Shown: positions 29,435 through 39,791, counted from the stretch's first letter. The stretch: 64,000 bases of DNA from Lutimaribacter pacificus (GCF_900142185.1 NZ_FQZZ01000003.1:310001-374000); one strand, 5' to 3'. A program made the numbers and translations. Notes: generated from the letters alone by a model not told the origin.

Positions 29435-29842
29435 TCAGAAACCCTCCCAGATGCAGGTGCCGTTCTCGACCCGGAACGCCTCGAAGAACTGCACGGTGTC
29501 GGGGTCGCTGCTGCCGAACTCGATCTCGCGCGAGGCATAGGAGATCACCACGCGCGGCGCGGCGTCGCCGCGTTCGGTCAGCCATGGCAGGGCGACGGTC
29601 TCGCACAGATGGGCGAAATCGCCTTCGACCTCGGCAAAGCCCGCGGCGCCCCCGATCGCGGGCGCGACAAAGCGAAAGCGCGCCACGCGCGGCTGGTCGA
29701 ACAGGCCGTCCTCCAGCCGGATTTCCTGCAGATGCAGAGCGATACCGGAGGGCACGGCGGGGGCCTCCTCCTGACCGGCCGCCGTGGTCGCGCACGCGAA
29801 CGTCCCTCCCAGCGCGACAAAGACCCTGATCCATTTAACCAT
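29435..29842 (-). CDS. Secreted protein, DUF6497-like
   Basis: The 135-residue protein has a signal peptide (MVKWIRVFVALGGTFACATTAAG, about 1-23). The mature domain, with VPSGIALHLQEIRLEDGLFDQPR at its start and CIWEGF at its very end, resembles a family found in Rhodobacterales. Its start overlaps the end of the preceding gene by 8 bp, so the two are coupled. The function is not known. Confidence 0.7.
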   Translation of the reverse strand: MVKWIRVFVALGGTFACATTAAGQEEAPAVPSGIALHLQEIRLEDGLFDQPRVARFRFVAPAIGGAAGFAEVEGDFAHLCETVALPWLTERGDAAPRVVISYASREIEFGSSDPDTVQFFEAFRVENGTCIWEGF

Positions 29843-30224
29843 GTCTTTGCGCCTCTGCATAGCGTTGCCAGCGTGCGCGGTTCGCCGGATCGTCGAGAAT
29901 CGCGCGAATGGCGTCCTCGGCACGGGCCTTCGGGCAGGCGCCATCGACCGCCCCGCCGGCGACCACCTGCAGCCCGCCGCCCTGCCGCGTCACCCGCACC
30001 GCGGGCCGGAACCCGCGCAACCGCTGCAACGCGCGCCACATGTCCTGGCGGATCTGCCGGGCCAGCCGCTCGCGCCCCATGGCGGGAAACCGTGTCTCGA
30101 CCGCCAGGTCGAAACGCAGCGGCGCCCCGCGCCAGACGGTGACCGCCTCGCCGTTACGCTCCACATGCCAGCGGTTTCTGCGCGTTGCTGCCGCCAAGGC
30201 GGGCTCCTTTCCTTCGTGCCGCAT
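29835..30224 (-). CDS. Conserved small protein downstream of pccB, unknown function
   Basis: The 129-residue protein is basic and cytoplasmic in character. A mid segment (LARQIRQDMWRALQRLRGFRPAVRV is its style, residues 53-78) is followed by a Gly-rich turn (RQGGGLQVVAGGAV) and a helical end (AIRAILDDPANRARWQRYAE). It starts 39 bp after pccB; a small GC hairpin (GGGGCC...GGCCCC, about 30233-30249) lies between. It overlaps the next gene by 8 bp. Function not recognised. Confidence 0.65.
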   Translation of the reverse strand: MRHEGKEPALAAATRRNRWHVERNGEAVTVWRGAPLRFDLAVETRFPAMGRERLARQIRQDMWRALQRLRGFRPAVRVTRQGGGLQVVAGGAVDGACPKARAEDAIRAILDDPANRARWQRYAEAQRHG

Positions 30225-30263
30225 TGCCGGACGGGGCCGATCGGGCCCCTGCCCGGCACGCGG

Positions 30264-31796
30264 TCAAAGCGGGATGTTGTCGTGTTTCTTCCAGGGGTTC
30301 TGCAGCTTCTTGCCCCGCAGCGAGGCAAAGGCGCGCGACACGCGGCGCCGGGTGGAATGCGGCATGATCACCTCGTCGATAAAGCCGCGCTCGGCCGCGA
30401 CGAAGGGGTTGGCGAACCGGTCCTCGTAATCCTGCGTGTGCTTCGCAATCTTGTCGGGATCGCCCAGATCGGCGCGGTGGATGATCTCGGTCGCACCCTT
30501 GGCGCCCATCACCGCGATTTCGGCGGTCGGCCAGGCATAGTTGAAATCGCCGCGCAGGTGCTTGGACGCCATCACGTCATACGCCCCGCCATAGGCCTTG
30601 CGCGTGATCACCGTGACCTTGGGCACCGTCGCCTCGCCATAGGCGAACAGCAGCTTCGCGCCATGCTTGATCACGCCGCCATATTCCTGCCCGGTGCCGG
30701 GCAGGAAGCCGGGCACGTCCACCAGCGTCAGGATCGGAATCTCGAACGCATCGCAGAACCGCACGAAGCGCGCGGCCTTGCGCGAGCTGTCGATATCGAG
30801 GCATCCGGCCAGCACCATCGGCTGATTGGCCACCACGCCCACGGTCTGCCCTTCGAGGCGGATGAAGCCGGTGATGATGTTCTTGGCGAAATCCTCCTGG
30901 ATCTCGTAGAAATCGGCCTCGTCCGCGACTTTCAGGATCAGCTCCTTCATGTCGTAGGGGGTGTTGGCGTTTTCGGGGATCAGTGTATCAAGGCTGGCCT
31001 CGACCCGGTCCACATTGTCGAAGAACGGCCGGACGGGCGGTTTCTCGCGGTTGTTGGCGGGCAGGAAATCGACCAGCCGACGCACCTCGGCCAGCGCCTC
31101 GACATCGTTTTCGAACGCGCCGTCGGCGACCGAGGATTTCTTCGTATGGGTGCTGGCGCCGCCCAGTTCCTCGGCGGTCACCACCTCGTTCGTCACCGTC
31201 TTCACCACGTCGGGGCCGGTCACGAACATGTACGAGCTGTCCTTGACCATGAAGATGAAGTCGGTCATCGCCGGGGAATAGACCGCGCCGCCGGCGCAGG
31301 GGCCCATGATGACCGAGATCTGCGGGATCACGCCCGAGGCCATGATGTTGCGCTGGAAAATCTCGGCATAGCCCGCCAGGCTGTCCACGCCTTCCTGGAT
31401 ACGCGCCCCGCCCGAGTCGTTCAGGCCGATCACCGGCGCGCCGTTCTGCATCGCCATGTCCATGATCTTGCAGATCTTCATCGCATGGGTGGCCGAGACA
31501 GACCCGCCCAGCACGGTGAAATCCTGACTGAACACATAGACCATGCGCCCGTTGATCGTGCCCCAGCCGGTCACCACGCCATCGCCGTAGGGACGATTCT
31601 TTTCCATCCCGAAATCGGTGCAGCGATGGGCGACGAACATGTCGTATTCCTCGAAACTGCCCTCGTCGAGCAGCAGGTCGATGCGTTCGCGCGCGGTCAG
31701 CTTGCCCTTGGCGTGCTGCGCCTCGATGCGCTTTTCGCCCCCGCCCAGCCGGGCGGCGTGACGGCGGTCTTCCAGTTCCTGCAGGATGTCTTTCAT
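30264..31796 (-). CDS. pccB: Propionyl-CoA carboxylase beta subunit (carboxyltransferase)
   Basis: The 510-residue protein has two crotonase-fold carboxyltransferase halves: [20 protein letters not shown] and [17 protein letters not shown] in the first, [23 protein letters not shown] and [15 protein letters not shown] in the second. It transfers CO2 from PccA biotin to propionyl-CoA, giving methylmalonyl-CoA; the holoenzyme is alpha6beta6. The start at 31796 gives [12 protein letters not shown], the family N-terminus. TTTGCAAA-type operators of the adjacent regulator lie 64-117 bp upstream. Confidence 0.97.
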   Translation of the reverse strand: MKDILQELEDRRHAARLGGGEKRIEAQHAKGKLTARERIDLLLDEGSFEEYDMFVAHRCTDFGMEKNRPYGDGVVTGWGTINGRMVYVFSQDFTVLGGSVSATHAMKICKIMDMAMQNGAPVIGLNDSGGARIQEGVDSLAGYAEIFQRNIMASGVIPQISVIMGPCAGGAVYSPAMTDFIFMVKDSSYMFVTGPDVVKTVTNEVVTAEELGGASTHTKKSSVADGAFENDVEALAEVRRLVDFLPANNREKPPVRPFFDNVDRVEASLDTLIPENANTPYDMKELILKVADEADFYEIQEDFAKNIITGFIRLEGQTVGVVANQPMVLAGCLDIDSSRKAARFVRFCDAFEIPILTLVDVPGFLPGTGQEYGGVIKHGAKLLFAYGEATVPKVTVITRKAYGGAYDVMASKHLRGDFNYAWPTAEIAVMGAKGATEIIHRADLGDPDKIAKHTQDYEDRFANPFVAAERGFIDEVIMPHSTRRRVSRAFASLRGKKLQNPWKKHDNIPL

Positions 31797-31859
31797 GGCG
31801 GTCCCCTTCCGTTTATGCGGGTTATAGTGCTGCGTGCCGCCGCGACAAAGCGGAATCCG

Positions 31860-31872
31860 GCAAATTTGCAAA
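31860..31872. promoter_or_regulatory. PccR (ScfR-type) operator, proximal to pccB
   Basis: GCAAATTTGC (31860-31869) overlaps TTTGCAAA (31865-31872). TTTGCAAA is the half-motif reported for PccR of Rhodobacter sphaeroides, the same regulator family as the gene at 33253. Confidence 0.75.
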
Positions 31873-31896
31873 CCCTGTGAAACATTCACGCAGCGA

Positions 31897-31913
31897 ATTG
31901 CAAAATGGCAAAT
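31897..31913. promoter_or_regulatory. PccR (ScfR-type) operator, second site
   Basis: ATTGCAAAATGGCAAAT contains two near-copies of the TTTGCAAA motif. It lies about 33 bp (three helical turns) from the first site, in the shared pccB/MFS promoter region. Confidence 0.65.
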
Positions 31914-31965
31914 CCCGTATTTCCCCGTATGGACACTCCCCGGCGATCTGCATACCCAAGTATAC

Positions 31966-33180
31966 ATGAGCGACACACATGACGTGCGCTATCTCGATCG
32001 CACAACGCCCCCGCATATTTCGACGCTGATCCTGCTGGCCGGCATCTCCGCGCTCAGCATGAACGTGTTCTTGCCGTCGCTGCCGGGCATGACCGCCTAT
32101 TTCGACACCGAGTACCGGCTGATGCAGCTTTCGGTGGCGATCTACCTGGCTATGAACGCGGCGCTGCAGGTTCTGGTCGGCCCGATCTCGGACAAGTTCG
32201 GCCGCCGGCCGGTGATCCTCGGCGGGCTCGCGCTCTATGTGCTGGCGACGGTGGGCTGCCTTGTCGCGCCCAACGTCACGGTGTTCCTGATCTGCCGCAT
32301 GTTGCAGGCGGTGATCGCCGTGGCGATGGTGCTCAGCCGCGCGGTGGTGCGCGACATGTTCGCGCAGGACCGGGCCGCCTCGATGATCGGCTATGTCACG
32401 ATGGGCATGGCGGTGGTGCCGATGATCAGCCCCGCCATCGGCGGCTTTCTCGAAGAGCTGTTCGGCTGGCACGCGAATTTCTGGCTGCTGCTGCTGGCCG
32501 GCCTCCTGGTGTTCTGGCTGGCATGGCGCGACCTCGGCGAAACCGCGACCGAGACCGACAACACGCTGTGGGACCAGTTCCGCGAATATCCCGAACTGCT
32601 GAAAAGCCCGCGCTTCTGGGGGTATTGCCTGGCGGCCGCCTTCGGGTCGGGCGCGTTCTTTGCCTATCTCGGCGGTGCGCCCTTCGTGGCCTCGAACGTG
32701 TTTCACCTCAACCCCGGCAAGATGGGCGTCTATTTCGCCGCCCCCTCGCTGGGCTATTTCGTCGGCAACTGGATCACCGGCGCCTATGCCGCGCGCGCAG
32801 GCGTGAACCGGATGGTGCTGTGGGGGACAATCGTCGCCACCGTCGGCATGGCGATGTCGTTGCTGTCCTCTTATACCGGCCATTCCAGCCCGCTCAGCTT
32901 TTTCGGCTTCATGACGCTGGTGGGCGTGGGCAACGGCATGGTGATCTCGAACGCCACCGCCGGGATGCTGTCGGTGCGCCCGCACCTGGCGGGCACCGCC
33001 TCGGGGCTGGGCGGGGCGATCATGATCGGCGGCGGCGCGGCACTGTCGGCGCTGGCCGGTGCGCTGCTGGTGCCCGGCGCGGGTGAGTTTCCGCTGATCT
33101 GGATCATGTTCTTCACCTCGCTCTTCGCCGTCTTCGCCATCGTCGGCGTGATCTGGCGCGAACGGCAACTGGGGCTCTGA
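31966..33180 (+). CDS. Bcr/CflA-type MFS transporter
   Basis: The 404-residue protein has 12 predicted membrane helices with the MFS signature between helices 2 and 3 ([16 protein letters not shown]) and the Bcr/CflA-like N-terminus ([24 protein letters not shown]). Such proteins export drugs or small metabolites by proton antiport. The start at 31966 is the first Met that keeps the TTTGCAAA operators outside the gene. Its place between pccB and the PccR-type regulator suggests it may export an acid or acyl-derived metabolite. Confidence 0.85.
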   Translation: MSDTHDVRYLDRTTPPHISTLILLAGISALSMNVFLPSLPGMTAYFDTEYRLMQLSVAIYLAMNAALQVLVGPISDKFGRRPVILGGLALYVLATVGCLVAPNVTVFLICRMLQAVIAVAMVLSRAVVRDMFAQDRAASMIGYVTMGMAVVPMISPAIGGFLEELFGWHANFWLLLLAGLLVFWLAWRDLGETATETDNTLWDQFREYPELLKSPRFWGYCLAAAFGSGAFFAYLGGAPFVASNVFHLNPGKMGVYFAAPSLGYFVGNWITGAYAARAGVNRMVLWGTIVATVGMAMSLLSSYTGHSSPLSFFGFMTLVGVGNGMVISNATAGMLSVRPHLAGTASGLGGAIMIGGGAALSALAGALLVPGAGEFPLIWIMFFTSLFAVFAIVGVIWRERQLGL

Positions 33181-33206
33181 CACCCGCGCGGGCTGGACAG
33201 CGGCGC

Positions 33207-33245
33207 TTTGCAAAGGCACTCTGCCGCGAACGCAAATCTGCAAAG
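33207..33245. promoter_or_regulatory. PccR autoregulatory motif
   Basis: TTTGCAAA at 33207-33214 and GCAAATCTGCAAAG at 33232-33245 lie immediately upstream of the regulator start at 33253. Position suggests autorepression. Confidence 0.6.
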
Positions 33246-33252
33246 CGACCCG

Positions 33253-34650
33253 ATGTCCACCAAGAAACTCTATGCCGGCGCCAAGCTGCGCGAGACCCGC
33301 CAAAGGCTTGGCCTGACGCAAAAGGATTTCGCCGCCAAGCTGGGCGTGTCCCTGCCCTATCTGAACCAGATGGAAAACAACAACCGCCCCGTCAGCACCA
33401 CCGTCGTGCTGGCGCTGGCGCAGGAGTTCGGTTTCGACGTGACCGAGCTTTCGACCGGGGACAGCGAACGGCTGGTCACCGACATGCGCGAGGCGATGGC
33501 CGACCCGATCTTCGGTGCCAGCCCGCCGCCGCTGGCCGACCTGCGGCTGACCGCCTCGAACGCGCCGGCGCTGGCGCGCGCCTTCATCGACCTGCACCGC
33601 GCCTACCGGCAGACCCACGAACGGCTGGCCAGCCTGGACGAGGCGCTGGGGCGCGAGGAATCGCGCCTGCAACCCAGCCCCTGGGACGAGGTGCGCGATT
33701 TCTTTCACTATTGCGACAACTATATCGACGCGGTGGACCGCGCGGCGGAACACGCCGCCTCGCAGGCGCAGGGGCGGCCGATGCGCCTTTACGCGCCGGA
33801 AATGCTGGAAAGGGCGGGCATCAGCCTGCGCCTGGCCGACAGCGACATGCTGCGCCATTTCGATCCTGCCAGCCAGACGCTGACGCTTTCGAACCGGGCG
33901 GCGCCCGAAACACAGACATTCCAGATCCTGCTGCAATTCGCCCTTCTGCACCAGAACAAGCTGCTCGAGGCGACGCTGGATTTCGCGCGCTTCCGCAGCG
34001 ACGAGGCGCGCGCCATCGCCAAGATCGGGCTGGCCAATTATTTCGCCGGCGCGGCCCTGATGCCCTATACCCGGTTTCTCGGGGCCGCGCAGGCCGACCG
34101 GCACGACCTGGAGCGGCTGGCGACGCGATTTTCCGCCTCGATCGAGCAGGTGGCGCACCGGCTGTCCACGCTGCAGCGGCCCGGTGCCAAGGGCATCCCG
34201 TTTTTCTTTGTCCGGGTCGATCAGGCCGGCACGATCACCAAGCGCCATTCCGCCACCCGGCTGCAATTCGCGCGGTTCGGCGGGGCCTGCCCCTTGTGGA
34301 ACGTGCACCGCGCCTTCGAAACCCCGGGGCGGTTCCTGCGCCAGCTTGCCGAAACGCCGGACGGCGTGCGCTATATCAACCTCGCCCGCGATGTCAGCAA
34401 GCCGGGCGGCGCGTTCGGTGCGCCAACGCGGCGCTATGCCATCGCGCTGGGATGCGAGGTGCGCCATGGCGATGCGCTGGTTTATGCCGACGACCTCGAC
34501 CTGACGAACCCGCGCGCCTTCGAACCGATCGGGATTTCCTGCCGTATCTGCGAACGCACGAACTGCCACCAGCGGTCGGTTCCCCCGCTGGAGCGGCGGC
34601 TGTCCATCGACAGCAACGAACGCGGCGTGCTGCCCTATCGGGTCGAATAG
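33253..34650 (+). CDS. pccR: PccR/ScfR-family short-chain fatty acyl regulator
   Basis: The 465-residue protein has an N-terminal XRE-type helix-turn-helix (LRETRQRLGLTQKDFAAKLG, residues about 12-60), a central IrrE/ImmA-like region (LLHQNKLLEATLDFARF) and the ScfR C-terminal domain with a Cys cluster CRICERTNC (C430, C433, C438). Family members sense short-chain acyl-CoA and control propionyl-CoA or glyoxylate-bypass genes. Neighbouring pccB and TTTGCAAA sites identify it as the PccR type. Coding only begins at 33253, after its own operator. Confidence 0.92.
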   Translation: MSTKKLYAGAKLRETRQRLGLTQKDFAAKLGVSLPYLNQMENNNRPVSTTVVLALAQEFGFDVTELSTGDSERLVTDMREAMADPIFGASPPPLADLRLTASNAPALARAFIDLHRAYRQTHERLASLDEALGREESRLQPSPWDEVRDFFHYCDNYIDAVDRAAEHAASQAQGRPMRLYAPEMLERAGISLRLADSDMLRHFDPASQTLTLSNRAAPETQTFQILLQFALLHQNKLLEATLDFARFRSDEARAIAKIGLANYFAGAALMPYTRFLGAAQADRHDLERLATRFSASIEQVAHRLSTLQRPGAKGIPFFFVRVDQAGTITKRHSATRLQFARFGGACPLWNVHRAFETPGRFLRQLAETPDGVRYINLARDVSKPGGAFGAPTRRYAIALGCEVRHGDALVYADDLDLTNPRAFEPIGISCRICERTNCHQRSVPPLERRLSIDSNERGVLPYRVE

Positions 34651-34732
34651 CGTCGGCGCATGGAAAAGGGCGGCCCCTTGCGGCGCCGCCCCGATGTTTC
34701 GTTGCGCGGACGATGCTACCGTTGCCAAGCTA

Positions 34733-34903
34733 CACCCAGCCCGGAACAGCCGCGAAGCGGCCCGGGCATCGCACGGCCGCCCCCCGGCCGGGCGATTGGT
34801 TGCCGCATGTGCCACGTTCAGAGGTAGGAAGTGGCGGCGCGATAAATTGCCATTCCACAAGCGTTGGATCGCCCGACCGCGGCCCTGCGATGCCCTCTGT
34901 CGC
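34733..34903 (-). repeat. Dispersed palindromic element, copy 1 of 4
   Basis: About 171 bp in minus orientation. Read on minus: CGACAGAGGGCATCGC..., long arm, central hairpin, second arm CGGCCGTGCGATGCCC, then a CCGGG-capped hairpin. It fills most of the 272-bp gap between pccR and the YdcH gene. Other copies: 57088, 61235, 63234. Confidence 0.85.
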
Positions 34904-34922
34904 GGTTACTTTGAAGGTCCGA

Positions 34923-35162
34923 TCAGGCCGCGGACAGAATCCGGTAGATTTCGTCCTTCAGCGCGGCGCGCTTCTTGCGCATTTCGCCCATGTGCAGATC
35001 GTCGGTGGGTTCCACATCGGTTTCGGCGCGGTGCACGGCGCGGTTGATCTCGTGATAATCGTCGGCCAGCTTTGCGAAATGGGCGTCCGACGATTTCAGC
35101 GTGGTCAGCTTTTCGGCGTATTGGGGGAATTCTTCCTGCAGCTCGTGCGGGGTGTGGGACAT
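34923..35162 (-). CDS. YdcH/DUF465 family protein
   Basis: The 79-residue protein is helical with the DUF465 pattern LKSSDAHFAKLADDYHEINRAVHRAE and a C-terminal LHMGEMRKKRAALKDEIYRIL. These small proteins form helical hairpins; their function is unclear. A strong ribosome site (AAGGAGATCGCGCA) precedes the start. An FNR-like box is centred about 72 bp upstream of the ATG, so oxygen-limited expression is likely. Confidence 0.85.
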   Translation of the reverse strand: MSHTPHELQEEFPQYAEKLTTLKSSDAHFAKLADDYHEINRAVHRAETDVEPTDDLHMGEMRKKRAALKDEIYRILSAA

Positions 35163-35226
35163 TGCGCGATCTCCTTCCTGAGTCTTGGTCGCCTGACAGC
35201 CTATGCGGCCCGGCATCGGGCGCTCC

Positions 35227-35240
35227 TTGACACGGATCAA
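35227..35240. promoter_or_regulatory. FNR/FnrL-like box
   Basis: TTGAC-ACGG-ATCAA matches the FNR pattern TTGAT-N4-ATCAA with one change and is palindromic. It lies upstream of the YdcH gene (minus). A CATAGG -10-like sequence near 35200 would put the box near -41.5. Confidence 0.65.
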
Positions 35241-35271
35241 AACCGGGGAACAGCCGGAAAATTTTTGCCCG

Positions 35272-35838
35272 TCAGGCCATGTCGGCGCCGTATTCCAGCA
35301 CCAGCGGCACGATGACCTCTTCCTCGTCGGTCAGGTGCCGGTCGAGAAACCGCCGGAACCCCTCGTGCTGGTTCAGCAACACGCCCGCCTCGTCACGCGC
35401 ATTGCCGCCCTGCTGCAGCGCGCGCAGCACCGTGTTGGTGTGCCCGGCCAGCGCGTGGATATGCCCGTCCAGCGCGTGGTGGTCGTGATCCAGCAGGTCG
35501 AACGCCCCCGCGACCCGCGAATCGAGCGGTTTGAACTGCGGGAAATAATGCGCGTCCTCGATCCCGTGATGGCCGTGCAACTGCTGCAGGAAAAACCCGG
35601 TATACCGGCTGAGCTCGGCGCCATAGCGCGGCCCCGCCTTGTCATCGAGATGCGCCTGCGTGTCGGCGATCAGCTTGTCCATGACCTGCCGGAACATCAG
35701 GTGACGATCCAGCCAGAAGGCCGTCAGCTCGTTGAAATTGGGATGCCCGCGCCAGATCTCGCGCGGATACCTGTCGGCCAGAACCCGCAGGTGATCGGGC
35801 AGGCCGGTGCGGGAATCGAGGGTCAGCTTGTCGTCCAT
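35272..35838 (-). CDS. Hemerythrin HHE domain protein
   Basis: The 188-residue protein has a four-helix hemerythrin-like domain with the His/Glu ligand pattern spread over DRHLMF, QLHGHHGIEDAHYFP, DHDHHALDGHIH, NQHEGF and HLTDEEEVIVP. It could bind a di-iron centre and sense or handle oxygen or NO. It shares strand and neighbourhood with the FNR-box-controlled YdcH gene, 110 bp upstream of it. The exact role is inferred from the fold only. Confidence 0.88.
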   Translation of the reverse strand: MDDKLTLDSRTGLPDHLRVLADRYPREIWRGHPNFNELTAFWLDRHLMFRQVMDKLIADTQAHLDDKAGPRYGAELSRYTGFFLQQLHGHHGIEDAHYFPQFKPLDSRVAGAFDLLDHDHHALDGHIHALAGHTNTVLRALQQGGNARDEAGVLLNQHEGFRRFLDRHLTDEEEVIVPLVLEYGADMA

Positions 35839-35903
35839 ATGCCTGCCTTAACCGATATTCGCGCCGCGAACAGCCCGCCGCACCCGCACAGCCCTTGTGC
35901 GAT

Positions 35904-36572
35904 TCAGCGCGCCGCGCGCCGCCAGCCGGCTGCGCGGGCCTCGGCCTCGGAACAGAACCAGCGTTCGCCCCTGGCGGTATTGACCCGCGTGCGGTCATAC
36001 CAGCCCTGCCCCGGCACGTGATAGATACGCCGCCCTGCGGACGAGATATTGCCCTTGATCCGGCAGCCCGCAGGTGCGGCGGCATCGGCGGCGGCCGCCT
36101 GTCCCGCGCTTCTGGCCTGCCGGAACGCGGCGGGCGACTGGATGCCGGTCGCGTGCAGGCCGCGATCGTTCACCGCGGCGGATTTTTCGTCCAGGTCGTA
36201 ATCCCAACTGTATTGGCGATAGGCAAAGGCCAGCCCGTCGCGCACCATCTGCCGGCCGATATCCTGCCCGTCGACGAAACACTTGGCGACGACGCGGCCA
36301 TAACGGTCGGTTTCGATCGCCTCGCATCTTGCCTGCCGCCCCTCGATACGGGCGCGCAGCTCGTTGCCGACCCAGGCGCCGCAGGGCCAGGGCGGTGCGC
36401 CGTTGCCGCCGCAGAACTGGCCGGTTTCCGGCGCATCGATACCGTGCAGCCGCACGGTGATACCGCCGACATCCAGCGTATCGCCATCGACCACGCGCAA
36501 CTTGCCCGCCGGTCCGGCCAGCAGGGGCGTTGCAAAGAGCGCAAGAACAAAGGCGGCACAAAGTCTTAACAT
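35904..36572 (-). CDS. Secreted thermonuclease (SNase-like)
   Basis: The 222-residue protein has a signal peptide (MLRLCAAFVLALFATPLLAG, about 1-19) and an SNase domain: VVDGDTLDVGGITVRLHGIDAPE (catalytic Asp and Arg), then DRYGRVVAKCF and MVRDGLAFAY. The C-terminal 55 residues contain an added motif, GCRIKGNIS...YHVPGQGWYDRT...ERWFCSEAEARAAGWR, a 'sunset/excalibur'-type domain often fused to secreted nucleases. It probably degrades nucleic acid outside the cytoplasm. Confidence 0.88.
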   Translation of the reverse strand: MLRLCAAFVLALFATPLLAGPAGKLRVVDGDTLDVGGITVRLHGIDAPETGQFCGGNGAPPWPCGAWVGNELRARIEGRQARCEAIETDRYGRVVAKCFVDGQDIGRQMVRDGLAFAYRQYSWDYDLDEKSAAVNDRGLHATGIQSPAAFRQARSAGQAAAADAAAPAGCRIKGNISSAGRRIYHVPGQGWYDRTRVNTARGERWFCSEAEARAAGWRRAAR

Positions 36573-36636
36573 TTCGTTAATCTCTGCGCCGCCCGGCGCG
36601 AAATCAACGGGTGACGTTAACGAATGTCAAGAAAGG

Positions 36637-38295
36637 TTACCGCTGCGCCCCCTGCCAGTCGGGATGCATCCAGGGCTGCACGTTCTCGGGCGGCAGCGGA
36701 TCGCGGCCAAGGATATGATCGCTGACCTTTTCCCCCACCATGATCGAGGGCGCGTTCAGGTTGCCATTGGTGATGCGCGGAAAGACCGAACTGTCGGCCA
36801 CGCGCAGGCCGGTGACCCCGATCACCCGTGCCTGCGGATCCACCACCGTGTCCCGGTCGTCGGCCCGGCCCATCCGGCAGGTGCCGCAGGGGTGATAGGC
36901 GCTTTCCACATGCTCGCGGATGAACTCATCCAGCGCGGCATCGGATTGCACCGCCGCGCCGGGCTGGATCTCGTGCCTGACGTAGGGTTTGAACGCGTCC
37001 TGCGCGAAAATCTCGCGCGTGAGGCGGATCGCCTTGCGGAAATCGCGCCAGTCGCTTTCGTCGCTCATGTAGTTGAACAGGATCTTCGGCGCCTCGGCCG
37101 GATCGGCGTTGCGCAGGCTGACCCGCCCGCGCGAGACCGAGCGCATCGGCCCCACATGCGCCTGGAACCCATGCCCCTCGGCCGCGGTTTGCCCGTCATA
37201 GCGCACCGCCAGCGGCAGGAAATGATACTGGATGTCGGGGTAATCCACGCCCGCGCGGCTGCGGATGAAGCCCGCGCTTTCAAACTGGTTCGACGCGCCG
37301 GGGCCGCGCCGCGCCAGCAGCCATTGCAGCCCGACCCATGCCTTGCCGACCATGTTCCAGTATTTGTAAAGGCTGACCGGCAATTTCGCCGCCATCTGGA
37401 TGTAAAGCTCCAGGTGGTCCTGCAGATTGCCCCCCACGCCGGGGCGGTCGGCCACCACCGCGATGCCGTGTTCGGCCAGATGCGCCGCCGGGCCGATCCC
37501 CGACAGCATCAGCAGCTTGGGCGAGTTGATCGCCGAAGCCGCCAGGATCACCTCGGCCTCGGCGCCGATCACCTCGGTCCGGCCCTTGCGGGTGACCTCG
37601 ACCCCGGTTGCGCGGCCATCCTCGATCACCACGCGGCGGGCGAAGGCGCGGACCAGCGTGCAGGTCTCATGCCGCAATGCGGGTTTGAGATAGGCGCTGG
37701 CCGCCGACCAGCGCCGCCCCTTCCACACCGTCATGTCGAAGGGGCCGAACCCTTCCTGCCGATACCCGTTGTAATCGGCGGTCGCGGGATAGCCCGCCTG
37801 CACCCCGGCCTCGACAAAGGCCTGCACCAGCGGGTTGGCGCGCGCGCCCCGCGTGACATGCAGCGGCCCATCGGTGCCGCGCCAGGACGGGTCGCCGCCG
37901 TGGCCGCCATCGTGCCAGTTCTCCATCCGCTTGAAATAGGGCAGCACGTCGGCATAACCCCAGCCATCCGCGCCCTGGTCGCGCCAGTGGTCGAAATCGC
38001 GCGCGTGCCCGCGCACGTAGATCATCCCGTTGATCGAGGACGAGCCGCCGATCACCTTGCCGCGCGGACAGGCCAGTTGCCGCCCGCCCAGATGCGGCTC
38101 GGGCTCGGTCCGATAGCCCCAGTCATAGCGCGCCATGTTCATCGGATAGCTCAGCGCGCCGGGCATCTGGATGAAGGGCCCCGCATCGCTGCCGCCATGT
38201 TCGATCACGATCACGCGGCGGCCCGCCCCGGCCAGCCGGTAAGCCAGCGCGCAGCCCGCACTGCCAGCGCCCACGATGACATATTCCGCTTTCAT
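36637..38295 (-). CDS. betA: Choline dehydrogenase, FAD/GMC family
   Basis: The 552-residue protein is a GMC oxidoreductase: [17 protein letters not shown] at the N-terminus binds [23 protein letters not shown] is the GMC signature 1, and [17 protein letters not shown] is signature 2. [12 protein letters not shown] supplies the catalytic His. It oxidises choline to betaine aldehyde at the membrane. It lies 25 bp after betB in the minus-strand bet operon. Confidence 0.95.
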   Translation of the reverse strand: MKAEYVIVGAGSAGCALAYRLAGAGRRVIVIEHGGSDAGPFIQMPGALSYPMNMARYDWGYRTEPEPHLGGRQLACPRGKVIGGSSSINGMIYVRGHARDFDHWRDQGADGWGYADVLPYFKRMENWHDGGHGGDPSWRGTDGPLHVTRGARANPLVQAFVEAGVQAGYPATADYNGYRQEGFGPFDMTVWKGRRWSAASAYLKPALRHETCTLVRAFARRVVIEDGRATGVEVTRKGRTEVIGAEAEVILAASAINSPKLLMLSGIGPAAHLAEHGIAVVADRPGVGGNLQDHLELYIQMAAKLPVSLYKYWNMVGKAWVGLQWLLARRGPGASNQFESAGFIRSRAGVDYPDIQYHFLPLAVRYDGQTAAEGHGFQAHVGPMRSVSRGRVSLRNADPAEAPKILFNYMSDESDWRDFRKAIRLTREIFAQDAFKPYVRHEIQPGAAVQSDAALDEFIREHVESAYHPCGTCRMGRADDRDTVVDPQARVIGVTGLRVADSSVFPRITNGNLNAPSIMVGEKVSDHILGRDPLPPENVQPWMHPDWQGAQR

Positions 38296-38320
38296 CCCGG
38301 CCTCCTGCAAACCGCCCGTG

Positions 38321-39781
38321 TCAGAACGGCGCCTCGACCCGGCCCATGCGCACATAGACCGATTTCACCTGGCTGTAATGTTCGATCGCCGCCTTCGAAT
38401 TCTCGCGCCCGACGCCCGACATCTTGACCCCGCCGAACGGCACCTCGACCGGCGCGTCGTTGTAGGAGTTCAGGAAACAACTGCCCGCCTGCAACGCCCC
38501 GATCACCCGGTGGCCGCGTTGCAGGTCGCGGGTGAAGACGCCCGCCGACAGCCCGTATTCGGTGGCGTTGGCGCGGGCGATCACCTCATCCTCGTCCTCG
38601 AAATCCAGAACGCACATGACGGGGCCGAAGATTTCCTCGCGGGCGATGGTCATGTCGTCGGTGACATCGGCAAAGACCGCCGGCGTGATCCAGCAGCCGG
38701 GCCGGTCCAGCCGCTGCCCGCCGGTGACCAGCCGCGCGCCCTCTTCCACGCCTTTGGCGATGTAATTCAACACGATCTGCAGCTGCCCCTCGCTGACCAT
38801 CGGGCCGAAATTCGTGGCCGGGTCCAACGGATCGCCGATCACCGCATCCGCCAGCCGCGCGGTCAGCCGGTCAAGGAACGCGTCGCGGATCGCGCGGTGC
38901 ACGAAGACCCGCGTGCCGTTGGAACAGACCTGCCCCGAGGAATAGAAGTTGCCCAGGATCGCGCCGCCCACCGCATCGTCGAGATCGGCATCGTCGAAGA
39001 TCACCAGCGGCGACTTGCCGCCCAGCTCCATCGTCACATGCTTCATCTCGGCGGCGGCGGCGGCATAGACCTTTTTGCCCGTCGGCACCGAGCCGGTCAG
39101 CGACACCTTGGCCACGCGCGGATCGGTCGTCAGCGCCGCGCCCACCGCGCCCGCGCCCTGCACCACGTTGAACAGGCCCGGCGGCGCGCCCGCCTCGGTC
39201 AGGATCTCGGCCACTTTCAGCGCGCAAAGCGGCGTCGTCTCGGACGGTTTGAACACCATCGCGTTGCCGCAGGCCAGCGCCGGCGCGGCCTTCCAGCAGG
39301 CGATCTGGGTGGGATAGTTCCACGCCCCCAGCCCGACGCAGACGCCCAGAGGTTCGCGCACCGTATAGGCCCAGTCGCCCCCCGGCAGCGGGATATGCTC
39401 GCCCGTCAGGCTGCCCGCCAGACCGCCGAAATATTCCAGCGCGTCGGCCCCGCTGCTGGCATCGGCCACGCTGGTTTCCTGATAGGGCTTGCCGGTGTCG
39501 CGGGTTTCCAGAACGCTGAGGTCGTGGTTGCGCTCGCGCATGATATCGGCGGCCCGGCGCAGCACGCGGCCCCGCTCGGTCCCGCCGAGCGCGGCCCATT
39601 CGGCCTGTGCGGCCTGCGCGGCGGCCAGCGCCCGGTCGACGATGGCGGGCGTCGCCGCGTGCAGGGTGGCGATCACCTCGCCGGTGGCGGGGTAGATCAC
39701 CGGCATCGGCGTGCCTTCCGTATCCTCGACATAGGCGCCGTTCACGTAATGGCTGGCGGTGGGCTGGGTCGGATAGGTCAT
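38321..39781 (-). CDS. betB: Betaine aldehyde dehydrogenase
   Basis: The 486-residue aldehyde dehydrogenase has the nucleotide motif [12 protein letters not shown], the catalytic Glu in MELGGKSP and the catalytic Cys in [12 protein letters not shown]. Its length fits BetB. It oxidises betaine aldehyde to glycine betaine with NAD(P)+. The start at 39781 leaves a GGAGTATTT-family repeat (39792-39827) in the 50-bp gap after betC; that repeat supplies a GGAGG sequence a little upstream of the start. Confidence 0.95.
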   Translation of the reverse strand: MTYPTQPTASHYVNGAYVEDTEGTPMPVIYPATGEVIATLHAATPAIVDRALAAAQAAQAEWAALGGTERGRVLRRAADIMRERNHDLSVLETRDTGKPYQETSVADASSGADALEYFGGLAGSLTGEHIPLPGGDWAYTVREPLGVCVGLGAWNYPTQIACWKAAPALACGNAMVFKPSETTPLCALKVAEILTEAGAPPGLFNVVQGAGAVGAALTTDPRVAKVSLTGSVPTGKKVYAAAAAEMKHVTMELGGKSPLVIFDDADLDDAVGGAILGNFYSSGQVCSNGTRVFVHRAIRDAFLDRLTARLADAVIGDPLDPATNFGPMVSEGQLQIVLNYIAKGVEEGARLVTGGQRLDRPGCWITPAVFADVTDDMTIAREEIFGPVMCVLDFEDEDEVIARANATEYGLSAGVFTRDLQRGHRVIGALQAGSCFLNSYNDAPVEVPFGGVKMSGVGRENSKAAIEHYSQVKSVYVRMGRVEAPF

Positions 39782-39791
39782 GGCAGTTTCT

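Noticed and set aside
34733-34903. The palindromic element as a protein-coding mini-gene or a CRISPR repeat
   Set aside because: Frames differ between copies with no conserved peptide, and copies are kilobases apart without spacers.
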